NCBI GenBank assembly: GCA_963734865.1
Contig: CAVTIV010000019.1
Location: forward strand, 1,426,001 to 1,490,000
Source: CBDCUW01 sp963734865
Lineage (GTDB): Bacteria > Planctomycetota > Planctomycetia > Pirellulales > Pirellulaceae
Length of the DNA stretch: 64,000 bases
Direction of reading: 5' to 3'
The notes under the pieces are model-generated. The model had not been told where the DNA came from and searched no databases. It saw nothing but the letters and a program-made list of their open reading frames with translations. Below are positions 56,901-64,000 of the stretch, piece by piece. A program made the position numbers and the translations under genes. Numbering within the stretch: position 1 is the first letter of the stretch; every line of letters begins with the position of its first letter.

Positions 56901-57028
56901 TGATTCAAGGTCGAAAGATCACCGAAAAATCGCCGATGCCTGATGGATTGCTCGACACGCTGTCGCGCGAACAGGTTCGAGATCTCGTTGGCTATCTTCA
57001 ACATCCCAGTCAAGTGTCTTTGCCTTGA
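53990..57028 (+). CDS. PVC-type heme-binding dehydrogenase (membrane-bound dehydrogenase family)
   Basis: About 1,012 residues with a signal peptide (MRFVALLICLACHPALA). Residues about 40-420 are a beta-propeller of the PVC dehydrogenase type: ILPPGFKASAFAAEPDVQNPIAM, RGRLWVAENYTYAER, GLRFGPDGWLYGR and LSTGPDGGVFVLDWSDTGECH. A helical-repeat (HEAT-like) middle part follows. The C-terminal cytochrome c domain has NGRRLFAKNCQNCH (heme site about 888-892), IGPDLTGADRG and the later DYRMTILLLDDD module. These proteins are a hallmark of Planctomycetota and Verrucomicrobia and probably oxidise sugars or alcohols in the periplasm (inference). The ATG at 53990 has AGAGGA upstream and begins the signal peptide. 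Confidence 0.93.
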   Translation: MRFVALLICLACHPALADFPKLFNTEPDTETPRMPAEQAAAEMILPPGFKASAFAAEPDVQNPIAMSWDTRGRLWVAENYTYAERSQRFQLDLRDRVVIFDNTTGDKFNKRTVFTDNVQMLTGLEVGQDGVWLMCPPKLIFIPDRDHDDVPDNPGEIVLDGFTVAAQNYHNFANGLRFGPDGWLYGRCGGSCPGRIGLPGTPDDRRLALEGGIWRYHPVRQTVEVLTTGTTNPWGHDWNEVGEMFYVNTVNGHLWQMIPGAHFTRPFTLDPNRRTYELIDFHADHWHFDTGESWTKSRDGAANSYGGGHAHSGTMIYQGLNWPEQYRGNLFTLNFHGRRANQEILKRQGGGYVASHGDDFFLAADPWFRGMELSTGPDGGVFVLDWSDTGECHEHTGVHRTSGRIFKIAYQGTDKSPADINDWTLQQLAQSHSQKSDWHVRQARLLLIQQSRNGQDITAATDKLKQLYRDSGNDSRQSVQTLLTLYAIGEIDDTFLRQQLRHGDEYVRSWAIRLLTDAWQIDDAMGPSWRSDDQASRLRKESMRLLPELQRLARDDSSALVRLTLASTLQRLPVEFRPALAELLVAHQEDADDHNLPLMIWYGLIPTVEKNADQLVSVAKACRLPTTLRLIVRCLSEEIERQPKAINELLSFTAGCHDAAYQESVISGVSEGLKGWQRAPQPQSWDLVVKIRSPQVAARVQELSAVFGDGRALGELKRIAMGDEEATPAARIAALETLIQSDPDDLREICEALLNDGRMNVIAARGLSKFDDPAIGRVLVSRYNSFRGNYRPQILSILSSRRSFARELLAGIGAGKIPRADLSAYQVRQIHSLEDPEISRLVGEVWGELRETPEQKKLAIAELKKSLTAQVLEAADKSNGRRLFAKNCQNCHRLYGEGEKIGPDLTGADRGNIDYLLGNVVDPSGIVDKDYRMTILLLDDDRVINGLVVTETDRTVSLQTATELLTLDKRLIQGRKITEKSPMPDGLLDTLSREQVRDLVGYLQHPSQVSLP

Positions 57029-57360
57029 TCGTCGAATTGCCGCAAGGCCATTCCGTACTCCACTTTGTTGACGAAATGTGCCACAAAATTTCCAGTTCGT
57101 TTGTGACCGCATCCATCGAAATGAAGCGGACAAACAATTTCGCAGCGATTGCTGGCAGGGACACCTGAATGAGTCGGGATCCCGTCGGGATCAACGGCGC
57201 CAATGGTCAAATCAGCTAAAGAAAACCGGTCGACTTGACCCACGGCGGCGAGTTGACGTCTGGATGGAAAGAGCGCGTCGTCGGGATCAAAAAAAACGCA
57301 CGGATGAACCATGATTGTCTGGCCAGATCACTAGTTGAATCTCAAATGCCGGTACGTTAG
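57029..57360. other. Gene-free stretch before the MITE-like element
   Basis: About 330 bases with no supported gene. Frames on both strands lack family similarity, and the missing N-terminal half of the downstream TerB-like gene is not found here. Confidence 0.4.
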
Positions 57361-57512
57361 CTGGACAGCGCCACTTTTTAACGAAGACCTCGGTTTTACC
57401 GGGCGATGCAATCCAAGTCGTCCCGCGACTCCGCTGGCGGGTCATTTGCCGCAAATCGCGGCATGCCCTGCCAGCGGAGTGGCAAGACTACAACAAAAGT
57501 GGCGCTGTCCAG
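57361..57512. mobile_element. MITE-like palindromic element with 18-bp terminal inverted repeats
   Basis: A 152-bp non-coding element. Left end 57361-57378 (CTGGACAGCGCCACTTTT) is the exact reverse complement of right end 57495-57512. TTAG flanks both sides (57357-57360 and 57513-57516), as expected for a 4-bp target duplication. Inside are a second inverted pair, ACTCCGCTGGC at 57428-57438 with GCCAGCGGAGT at 57470-57480, and an inner TGCCGC/GCGGCA pair. The whole could fold into one long nested hairpin. No transposase is encoded, so it would need one in trans. Similar copies elsewhere in the genome would confirm it. Confidence 0.75.
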
Positions 57513-57545
57513 TTAGCCTTGGTCTCCACGACTTTCCCTCCTTGA

Positions 57546-57836
57546 ATGAAGCTCTATCAACGGATTACGCCCAATCAATTCGGTTCAATGATGGACCGCC
57601 TGTTGGGAGTGCTGAAACGCGGCGGCCCCGAGAAGCTGCTTTCCGTGGCGGTGCCTGCCGTCCCGCCCGAACTACGAGAGACGGCATTTGCCAACGCTGT
57701 CGATATCGTGCTGGCTGATGGCGTCGTTGACCCCGAAGAAAAGACGTTCATCGATTCCCTTTCGGGTCAGCTGGAAATGGATGAGAAACGAGCAATGGCG
57801 ATTATCAAAGTGATGGTGTTCAAGAACAAGGGTTAA
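57546..57836 (+). pseudogene. TerB-like (tellurite-resistance family) protein, 5'-truncated
   Basis: A 96-codon frame whose sequence (DRLLGVLKRGGPEKLLSVAV, ELRETAFANAVDIVLADG, DPEEKTFIDSLSGQLEMDE, IIKVMVFKNKG) matches the second half of the roughly 140-residue TerB-like fold. The first half, with its own ADG..s.EE helix pair, is missing. A stop codon directly precedes the ATG, and the MITE-like element ends 33 bases upstream. The gene therefore probably lost its 5' half in a rearrangement at this site. A short functional version is possible but unlikely. Confidence 0.6.
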
Positions 57837-57913
57837 GCCACACCGGTGCAACACGCGGCCCAGGATAACGCCCAGGCCGCCCGCGCAGCGGGGAACCATC
57901 CTCCCCCCGAGCA

Positions 57914-58828
57914 TCAGCCAGCCAGCAATCTCGCCGGATTGTCCACGGTCCAGCATTTGATTTGTGCGGCGGTTGCCCGGATGTCCCGTTTCAGGATTTC
58001 CACCATTTCGGGCATCGTCGTGGCACACCCGGCAAAGTGGGTCCGGCAGGCTGCCCAGGCCGCTCCGTTCTCATCGACCTCAACAATCTGGTCGGACAGC
58101 TCGTACCGGCCGGGCCCCAATCCGGCAGCGCTAATCGCATCGGTCACGATCACGATGTTCCGGTCCGCGACGCAACGCAAATAATTGCCGAGCGCATGCA
58201 TTGGAACGTGATGCCCGTCGGCGATGAAAGAGATCATCAGGGAGTCACCCAGGCTCAACACGCGCTGCACGATATTGTCATGCCGGTGCAGCATGCCCGG
58301 ACATCCGTTTCCCAGGTGTGTGAACAGCCTCAATCCAGCACCAAGCGACTCTTTCAGCTGATCGAGTGAGGCGTCACAGTGCCCGGCGGCGACCACGATC
58401 CCCTGCGCCGAAAGGGCTCTGGTGACGGTTGCCCGATCGTCCATCTCTGGTGCCAGCGTCATCAGGCGAACGTGTCCGCGCCCGGCATCAACGAGCCGGT
58501 TGGCGTCAATCAAGTTGGCCGGTACCACAGAGCTGGGCGGATGTGCACCGACAAATCCGTCGGCCGGATTGATGAAGGGCCCTTCGACGTGAATTCCGGC
58601 AATCCGTTTTGCGACTTCCGGGATCTGGTCAATCAACTCGGCGAGTCGGCCGATTCTGGCGACCATCGTATCGATCGGGGCGGTGATGATCGTGGCCAAG
58701 ATCCGGTCGACGCCGTCACTTTCCAGACGCCGGCAAACGCCGACCGCTTGCTCGTCCGTCAGCGTCGCCGCAGAGTTAAAGTCGATGCCTGCGTATCCGT
58801 TGACTTGCAGGTCGATGAATCCGCTCAT
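57914..58828 (-). CDS. nagA: N-acetylglucosamine-6-phosphate deacetylase (short form)
   Basis: A 304-residue amidohydrolase-fold enzyme that removes acetate from GlcNAc-6-P in amino-sugar breakdown. It begins FIDLQVNGYAGIDFNS, which in usual NagA (about 380 residues) follows an N-terminal beta-sandwich of some 50 residues; that part is absent. Metal and catalytic residues are visible: E in HVEGPFINP, H in AAGHCDAS, H in FTHLGNGCPG and D in IVTDAISAAG. Its ATG (58828) overlaps the nagB stop in ATGA, so it is translationally coupled. The frame is open further upstream but lies inside nagB and is not conserved. Confidence 0.85.
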   Translation of the reverse strand: MSGFIDLQVNGYAGIDFNSAATLTDEQAVGVCRRLESDGVDRILATIITAPIDTMVARIGRLAELIDQIPEVAKRIAGIHVEGPFINPADGFVGAHPPSSVVPANLIDANRLVDAGRGHVRLMTLAPEMDDRATVTRALSAQGIVVAAGHCDASLDQLKESLGAGLRLFTHLGNGCPGMLHRHDNIVQRVLSLGDSLMISFIADGHHVPMHALGNYLRCVADRNIVIVTDAISAAGLGPGRYELSDQIVEVDENGAAWAACRTHFAGCATTMPEMVEILKRDIRATAAQIKCWTVDNPARLLAG

Positions 58829-59589
58829 CCGACCTGTTCCGCCATGTTGCGAGTCGAATCGGATAATTCGCTTGCTGCCGCGGCGTCGATGATCAACGTT
58901 GCCGCAGGATGCTGTCGCAAAATGCTGGCAGGAATTTGTGGGCTGATCACTTCTTCCAATGTCGCCCGGACAGCCGCGGCTTTGCGATCGTCGGGGACGC
59001 TGCAGTAGATCTTGGCCGCGCGAAGGATTTGGCGCACCGACATGCTGATCGCATGCGTTGGCACATCGGCAAGCGACTTGAACCATCCCTCCCCCACCTG
59101 TTGCTGTCGGCACGGCTCGTCGAGTTCCACAAGCAAATAGGGCTGTTCGGTCTCAAAATCGGCCGGTGGGTCGTTGAAGGCAAGATGCCCGTTTTCGCCG
59201 ATTCCCACCAATGCCAAATCGATCGTGCAGCTGCTGATCCGCTTGCCCACCCGCTCGATGGTCGCTTGCGGGTCTTGGTCGCCATGTAGGTACTCGAATC
59301 CCGCTAGCGGTACATGATCGACGAATCGCTCTTTCAAATACTTACAAAACGAGGCGGGATGATCCGATGCGATTCCGACGTACTCGTCCAGATGGAATCC
59401 GTGCACGCGGGTCCAGTCGACATCGGGCTGCTTGACCAATTCGCCGAGCACCTCAAATTGGGACGAGCCGGTTGCCACGACAATGTTCGCCTTTCCCTTG
59501 GATTCGATGGCCTGACGAAGGTCGGCCGCGGCGGCTTCGGCGACCCAGCGCCCCATGGCAGCTCGGTCTGCGGTTAAGATGATATGCAT
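58825..59589 (-). CDS. nagB: Glucosamine-6-phosphate deaminase/isomerase
   Basis: A 254-residue sugar-phosphate isomerase-fold enzyme converting GlcN-6-P to Fru-6-P and ammonia. Motifs: VVATGSSQFEVL (phosphate loop), VHGFHLDEYVGI (DEY catalytic region), DLALVGIGENGHLAFNDPP and ISMSVRQILRAAKI. The ATG at 59589 is preferred because the conserved sequence (MHIILTADRAAMGRW) starts there, although the frame is open 13 codons further. Together with nagA it forms a two-gene operon for GlcNAc-6-P use, such as from chitin or peptidoglycan recycling. Confidence 0.92.
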   Translation of the reverse strand: MHIILTADRAAMGRWVAEAAAADLRQAIESKGKANIVVATGSSQFEVLGELVKQPDVDWTRVHGFHLDEYVGIASDHPASFCKYLKERFVDHVPLAGFEYLHGDQDPQATIERVGKRISSCTIDLALVGIGENGHLAFNDPPADFETEQPYLLVELDEPCRQQQVGEGWFKSLADVPTHAISMSVRQILRAAKIYCSVPDDRKAAAVRATLEEVISPQIPASILRQHPAATLIIDAAAASELSDSTRNMAEQVG

Positions 59590-59735
59590 GAGTTTGGTTG
59601 TATTCGCGTTGATGAATCGGTAGTTCAAACCGACATTGTTGACGTTGCGGACGTCCGATGCGAGTAGAGGTAGATCCGATCCATGCGGAACATGTTGCCG
59701 AACTTTGTTGCAATCCCTGTGCTGTGAGGTGCCCC

Positions 59736-61937
59736 GTGCGTCAGTGGTTTGGTTTGTTGGTGACTTTGGGCTGCTGTGCCTTGGCGGGTGCGGCTTCTCC
59801 CCGTGTGTTCGAGCCGGGCAAGTTGCCCAATGATGTTCGCCTCGGCGAATTGAAAACGCTCAATGGTCACTTTCCATTCGTGGTACCCGAGAACCCTGCG
59901 CAGTGGCACGCGCGTGCCGAGTCGCTACGACGTCGCGTGCTCGTGGCCAACGGTCTCTGGCCAATGCCCGAGAAGACTCCGTTGCAACCGGTGATCTTCG
60001 GGAAAATCGAGCGTAAGGGTTTCACGGTCCAGCGGGTCTATTTCCAGAGTCTGCCGGGTCACTACGTCACCGGACTGTTGTTCCGACCCGCTGGTCCGGT
60101 GATCTCACCGGCGGCGGGAGTCCTTTGTCCGCACGGACATGGCGGACGCTTGCAGCGTTACAGCGACGCCGAAATTGCCAACCAAATTTCGATCGGTGCC
60201 GAGCATTTCGAGCGTTCTGGACGGACGCCAAAACTGGCCCGTTGCGCCCAACTCGCGAGAATGGGGTGCGTGACATTCATCTTCGATATGCTCGGCTATG
60301 CCGACTCGATTCAAATCGCGTATGAGGTCGCACACCGTCACAAAGATCCTCGCCAAGAAGAACTGACGCCGACCGAAGACGGCTGGGTGATGTTCAGTCC
60401 CCAGGCGGATCTGCGGCTGCAATCAATCATGGGTCTACAGACCTGGAACGCGATCCGCGCGCTCGATTTTCTGGCCTCGCTTCCGGATGTCGATCCACAA
60501 CGGCTGGCCGTTACCGGTGGCAGCGGCGGCGGTACACAATCGATCGTGCTCGGCGCCATTGACGATCGCATCAAGGTGTCGTTTCCCAACGGTATGGTTT
60601 CCACTTCGATGCAAGGTGGATGCTACTGCGAGAATTGCAACCTGCTGCGTGTCGGTACCGGCAATGTGGAGCTTGCCGCCCTATTTGCACCCAGACCCCA
60701 GGCGATGACTGCTGCGGATGACTGGACCAAAGACATGATGCACGATGGTTATCCGGAATTGCAGTGGCTGTACGCCATGCTCGGCAACGAGTCGGATGTT
60801 TACTGCCGACCGATGCTTCATTTCAAACACAATTACAACTACGTCACTCGTGCGACCATGTACCAATGGATGAATCACCATTTGGATCTCGGTTTGGATG
60901 AGCCGGTCATCGAAGACGACTTCGAGCCGCTGACCGAAGACGAAACCAAAGTCTGGAACGACGAACATCCGGCACCGACGCAAGTCGGCGTCGCACACGA
61001 GCGGGCCGTCTGTCGCTGGTTCGACCAGCAGGCGGCGAAACAGATCGAATCGCTGACCCCCCACGATGCCGATTCGCTAAAAGAGTTCCGGCGCAAGATG
61101 GGTGGTGCCTGGCGCGTGATTTTTGACCTGGGTTTACCGGCCGCCGACGATGTGCAATACGAACCACTTGGCGAATCCAGCGTCGGGTCATTAACGATCC
61201 ACCGGGGAGTCCTTCGTGACAAAACACGGAACAATGAATTGCCACTGCTGACAATCCGTAGCGCGAAAGCGAAGGACAGTCATGCCATGGTTGTTTGGAG
61301 CGATGGGCGTGGCAAGGACGCAGCGTTCAAGGATGATGGCCGTCCCAGCGACCTTTTGAATCGGCTGACCGACCGCGGTGCCACCGTGCTCGTGCCTGAT
61401 TTGCTCGGCCAGGGAGAGTTCAACGCGACCGATCAGGTCTTGACCGTGCAACGATTGATCGACGATCCTCGGAATTATTCTGCATTCACGTTCGGGTACA
61501 ACCGTACATTGGCCGCTGAGCGGTGTGGGGATCTGCTGACCGTCGTCGCCCATGCGCTTCAGCAAGGGGCCGATGCGCCGCAGCAAGACAATCGAATCGT
61601 TCGGTTACTTGGAACCGGCGGCGCGTCACCTTGGGTCGCACCCGCGGCCGCGTTGGCGGGGGACAGAGTGGCCAGGGTTGCGGTCGACACCAATGGGTAC
61701 CGGTTCGCTCAAGTCGATTCGTACCGCGATGCCAATTTCCTGCCCGGTGCAGTCAAGTACGGAGATTTGCCGGCGTTGTTGGCTCTACGGGTTCCGCATT
61801 TGCTGATGGTCGCTGGCGAACCCGAGTTGCCGGAGGTTGTCACCGCAGCCTATGCCGCCGCGCAGGCGCCCTCGCATGTCGTCCGCTGTGGTTCGCCGGA
61901 GATTGATTCGACGGCGATTGATTGGTTGTTGCAGTAG
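59736..61937 (+). CDS. Large secreted alpha/beta-hydrolase (acetyl-xylan-esterase-like)
   Basis: About 733 residues from a GTG at 59736, which has GAGGTG just upstream and begins a signal peptide (MRQWFGLLVTLGCCALAGAA). The hydrolase core has GHYVTGLLFRP, GVLCPHGHGGR, FIFDMLGYADS and the nucleophile elbow VTGGSGGGTQS, the Ser being between the Gly pairs. A Cys-rich CYCENC follows, then ASWQ-like Ala/Pro segments (AALFAPRPQAM). The second half is a further less-conserved alpha/beta domain (MVVWSDGRG, LVPDLLGQGEF). Related planctomycete proteins are annotated as acetyl xylan esterases; deacetylation of polysaccharide is inferred. Divergent from nagBA, and convergent with the next gene. Confidence 0.8.
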   Translation: MRQWFGLLVTLGCCALAGAASPRVFEPGKLPNDVRLGELKTLNGHFPFVVPENPAQWHARAESLRRRVLVANGLWPMPEKTPLQPVIFGKIERKGFTVQRVYFQSLPGHYVTGLLFRPAGPVISPAAGVLCPHGHGGRLQRYSDAEIANQISIGAEHFERSGRTPKLARCAQLARMGCVTFIFDMLGYADSIQIAYEVAHRHKDPRQEELTPTEDGWVMFSPQADLRLQSIMGLQTWNAIRALDFLASLPDVDPQRLAVTGGSGGGTQSIVLGAIDDRIKVSFPNGMVSTSMQGGCYCENCNLLRVGTGNVELAALFAPRPQAMTAADDWTKDMMHDGYPELQWLYAMLGNESDVYCRPMLHFKHNYNYVTRATMYQWMNHHLDLGLDEPVIEDDFEPLTEDETKVWNDEHPAPTQVGVAHERAVCRWFDQQAAKQIESLTPHDADSLKEFRRKMGGAWRVIFDLGLPAADDVQYEPLGESSVGSLTIHRGVLRDKTRNNELPLLTIRSAKAKDSHAMVVWSDGRGKDAAFKDDGRPSDLLNRLTDRGATVLVPDLLGQGEFNATDQVLTVQRLIDDPRNYSAFTFGYNRTLAAERCGDLLTVVAHALQQGADAPQQDNRIVRLLGTGGASPWVAPAAALAGDRVARVAVDTNGYRFAQVDSYRDANFLPGAVKYGDLPALLALRVPHLLMVAGEPELPEVVTAAYAAAQAPSHVVRCGSPEIDSTAIDWLLQ

Positions 61938-61944
61938 CGAGTCG

Positions 61945-63139
61945 CTACTGACGAGGCCAATCGTCGAGTTCGAATTTTTTCTTCACGTTGGCGGTGTGCT
62001 CGCTGTAATGGCGTTCCATTTGGCGCAGCAGAGCGGCAGGCGTCCAGCTGCTGCCTGGTGCCTTGTTGCCCAACGGAAGGTCTTTGATCAGGTAAGCGAA
62101 CCGCCTCGTGAAAGCCGAAACTGCGCTCCATCTGCCTGGCTTCCTCTTCGCCCGTCCAGTCCGCGTGACGGGCGACATAGTCGGGCGGCATCTGTTTGGG
62201 GTTCAGATCCATCACAGGGATGGCCGGATCCTGTTTGGCAAAGATCTGCGAGAAAAAAAGCAGCTCACGTCCCATCATGTGCTCGGCATTCCATCGCGGA
62301 GTGTGCGTTCCATTGCTGGGACGAAAATTCAACTGTTTGACCGACAACGTGGCAAAGACCTTCTGCGACGCCTCGCAGGCGGCTTCTTTTTTTTGCATCA
62401 ATGACGCCAGTTGAACAGGCAACTCCGTCGGTTCGCGGTTCAGGACGATCGTTCGACGACTTTTTGTATCGCTCGACAATGACGACCGAATCGCCAATGT
62501 GTTGTTGACATCTGTCCGATTCGAGGAATCTGTTGCCAGCAGCAAAAATCGCGGTGCGACTTGTTTGCCGAGTCGTTCGATCGCTGCCCCAGCGTCGGCC
62601 GTGCCGGCTGCCACGATCAATACGTCGCAGCCGGATATCGCGTCCATGGTATCTGTGTCGATTCTAGAACTCGGGTCCTGTGCATAGGTCACCCGGACGC
62701 CATCGACATCAACGATCACGACCGATGATCGGGGAAACGTTCGCACGCGGATCGCGTTGCCGGTCGGTTTTGATACGTCCACCCGCGGGACAAACGTCGC
62801 CTGGGGCAGATTGGCGGGTCGATCGAGCAGGTGGTCGATCCCGGCTTTGCCTTGCGGCCGGACATGCTCGAGAAACCGTCGACGCGGTTCGTTCGATTCA
62901 GCTTTCTCGGTCGCAAACAACAGATCGACTCCCTGCAATTCGCTCCTCTCGGGGACGGAATCGCTGGCGACCACCACCGACAAATTCCACATCGACTCGA
63001 TCGCGTAATCGCCCTTTGGCAAACGCCGGATCGCGACCGGATCGCCTGGATCGGCGAACGATGGCGCGTAGCAGCCGGCCCAGAGGACGGCGATGGACGC
63101 AAACAACGGTATTGGAAGCGATGTCTTCATCGGATTCAT
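61945..63139 (-). pseudogene. Lipoprotein with metallo-beta-lactamase-like N-part and DinB-like C-terminus, frameshifted
   Basis: Read across one frameshift near 62110, the protein has about 395 residues. The lipobox-like VLWAGC near the N-terminus suggests a lipoprotein. The first 210 residues (GDPVAIRRLPKGDYAIES, VVIVDVDGVRVTYAQD, CDVLIVAAGTADAGAAIERLG, APRFLLLATDSSN) look like a UlaG-like metallo-beta-lactamase fold without its HxHxDH motif. The C-terminal 150 residues resemble the DinB/YfiT four-helix fold: VFATLSVKQLNFRPSNGTHTPRWNAEHMMGRE, then after the break FTRRFAYLIKDLP and LLRQMERHYSEHTANV. Activity is unknown. Start at ATG 63139 or 63130. Confidence 0.7.
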
Positions 63140-63505
63140 TCCGGCTGAGCCGAGAGGCGAAGAGGTAACGGTTGTGAAACAGAAGTTATATCGAAAAACG
63201 GGCAAGCTTTCTGGAAATGGGGCGATCCACCTCCGTTTTGCCGGTCCCACGCTTTTCGGGCTAATGAATCGGCTGGTCGATCGTTAACCATGATGTGCCG
63301 GCAGTCGCAGTATCGACAGGTTTTCGCTCGCAATGGGACGTCGCTGCCAAGGCGAAAAGCCGCGTTGGAAACCGCCGGTTGGATTGGAGGTTGCAATTTC
63401 CGTACGATCCCTTCACCCTAAACTAGTGGTTAGCGGCCCGAGGCCGTGGCAGTGGGTCGTGCGGATCGACAATTCAGTTCTATTTCTCTTCTGCAGGTCA
63501 TTCCG
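63140..63505. other. Intergenic region between divergent genes
   Basis: About 365 bases between the DinB-like lipoprotein (minus) and the alpha-2-macroglobulin gene (plus). It must contain promoters for both. No motif could be picked with confidence. Confidence 0.4.
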
Positions 63506-64000
63506 GTGTCTCATCGACGAACCGTCATTACGGGTGCATTTGCTGTCGTAGCAGTCACCATCTTGCTTGCCGCCGGCCCACGCGAGGCGGATTGGAAAGA
63601 AGTGGACGAGGCGATGGCGAAAGGGCTTCCGAAAACCGCGATCGAAAAACTCGATCCCATTATCCGGCAAGCGATGGACGAAAAGAAATATGCCGAGGCG
63701 ATCAAAGCGATCACGATGAAGATCAGTCTCGAGGGGAATATCGAGGGAAACAAACCCGAAGAGAAGATCACTCGGATGAGGGCCGAGATCGCGAAGGCGC
63801 CCGTCGAGATGAAACCGGTGATGGAGACCCTGCTCGCCAATTGGTTCTGGCATTACTTTCAACAAAACCGTTGGCGGTTCATGCAGCGAACGCAAACCGC
63901 CGCTCCGCCGAGTGACGATTTCACAACATGGGACTTGCCACGGATCCTTCAAGAGATTGACCAACAATTCACAAAAGCGTTGGCTGACTCCCAGAGGCTG
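63506..64000 (+). CDS. Alpha-2-macroglobulin family protein, N-terminal part (runs off the window)
   Basis: An open frame from GTG 63506 to the window end (165 codons). It starts with a signal peptide (VITGAFAVVAVTILLAAGP) and continues DWKEVDEAMAKGLPKTAIEKL, KKYAEAIKAITMKISLEGNI, KPEEKITRMRAEIAKAP and LLANWFWHYFQQNRWRFMQR. This all-helical start, with NWFWHYFQQNRWRFMQRT, is the conserved N-terminus of large bacterial alpha-2-macroglobulins in planctomycetes. They are thought to trap proteases at the cell surface. GCAGG lies upstream of the GTG. The MG domains and any thioester motif lie beyond the window. Confidence 0.8.
   Translation, partial: MSHRRTVITGAFAVVAVTILLAAGPREADWKEVDEAMAKGLPKTAIEKLDPIIRQAMDEKKYAEAIKAITMKISLEGNIEGNKPEEKITRMRAEIAKAPVEMKPVMETLLANWFWHYFQQNRWRFMQRTQTAAPPSDDFTTWDLPRILQEIDQQFTKALADSQRL

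Noticed and set aside
57078..57350. The missing N-terminal half of the TerB-like protein on the other side of the MITE-like element
   Set aside because: No frame in this stretch has the expected ADG/EE helix motif.

Overview
The window looks like a chromosomal segment from a planctomycete (Planctomycetota, probably a Pirellulaceae-type marine or freshwater relative). The evidence is gene content: two DUF1549/DUF1553 + DUF1501 gene pairs, a very large PVC-type heme-binding dehydrogenase, two sulfatases, a Tat-exported Gfo/Idh/MocA protein, a DUF6807 (PmoA-like) protein, a CehA/McbA-type hydrolase and an alpha-2-macroglobulin start. These families are typical of that phylum. No rRNA, tRNA, CRISPR array or phage gene was seen.

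Region 1 (1-24.2 kb) is a heavy-metal resistance island. After the 3' end of a PTS enzyme I gene come an ArsR repressor, a COG0523 metallochaperone-type GTPase and a Cu+/Ag+ P1B-type ATPase with two metal-binding N-terminal modules. A long minus-strand block (17.5 down to 5.3 kb) then reads, in transcription order: a zinc-finger anti-sigma factor with an unusual Cys-rich outer domain, an RND adaptor, a decayed permease, an ECF sigma factor, a Cys-rich secreted protein, a second RND adaptor, a CusA-type (monovalent metal) RND pump broken by three frameshifts, and a protein with three copies of a CPV...CCxGC module. A divergent plus-strand block (17.8-24.2 kb) carries a lipoprotein with one copy of that module, another Cys-rich protein, a third adaptor, an intact CzcA-type (divalent metal) RND pump and a small His/Cys-rich lipoprotein. 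Together they form a sensing, periplasmic binding and efflux set, with pumps for both mono- and divalent cations.

Region 2 (24.4-37.9 kb) holds surface and catabolic genes: a SnoaL-like protein, a glycine-rich surface protein with tandem repeats and several frameshifts, a GC-rich arylsulfatase, a FadL-like outer membrane protein, the C-terminal remnant of a porin, a small membrane protein, a CehA/McbA-type hydrolase, a second sulfatase and an SDR. Region 3 (37.9-57.0 kb) has the planctomycete redox clusters: a DUF1553 + DUF1501 pair on the minus strand and a DUF1549/DUF1553 + DUF1501 + PVC-dehydrogenase run on the plus strand. Between them lie a divergent, split HD-GYP-type gene, a coiled-coil protein with a perfect terminator hairpin, an amino-acid oxidase, DUF6807 and Gfo/Idh/MocA proteins, and a permease fused to universal-stress domains.

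Region 4 (57.0-64.0 kb) has a 152-bp MITE-like palindromic element next to a 5'-truncated TerB-like gene, a translationally coupled nagB-nagA pair, a large secreted esterase-like hydrolase, a frameshifted lipoprotein with a DinB-like end, and the start of an alpha-2-macroglobulin gene running off the window.

Roughly a dozen single-base frameshifts occur in otherwise well-conserved genes. They could be real decay, but their number and placement (several in GC-rich runs or tandem repeats) make sequence or assembly error a serious alternative. Every broken gene below should be read with that in mind.
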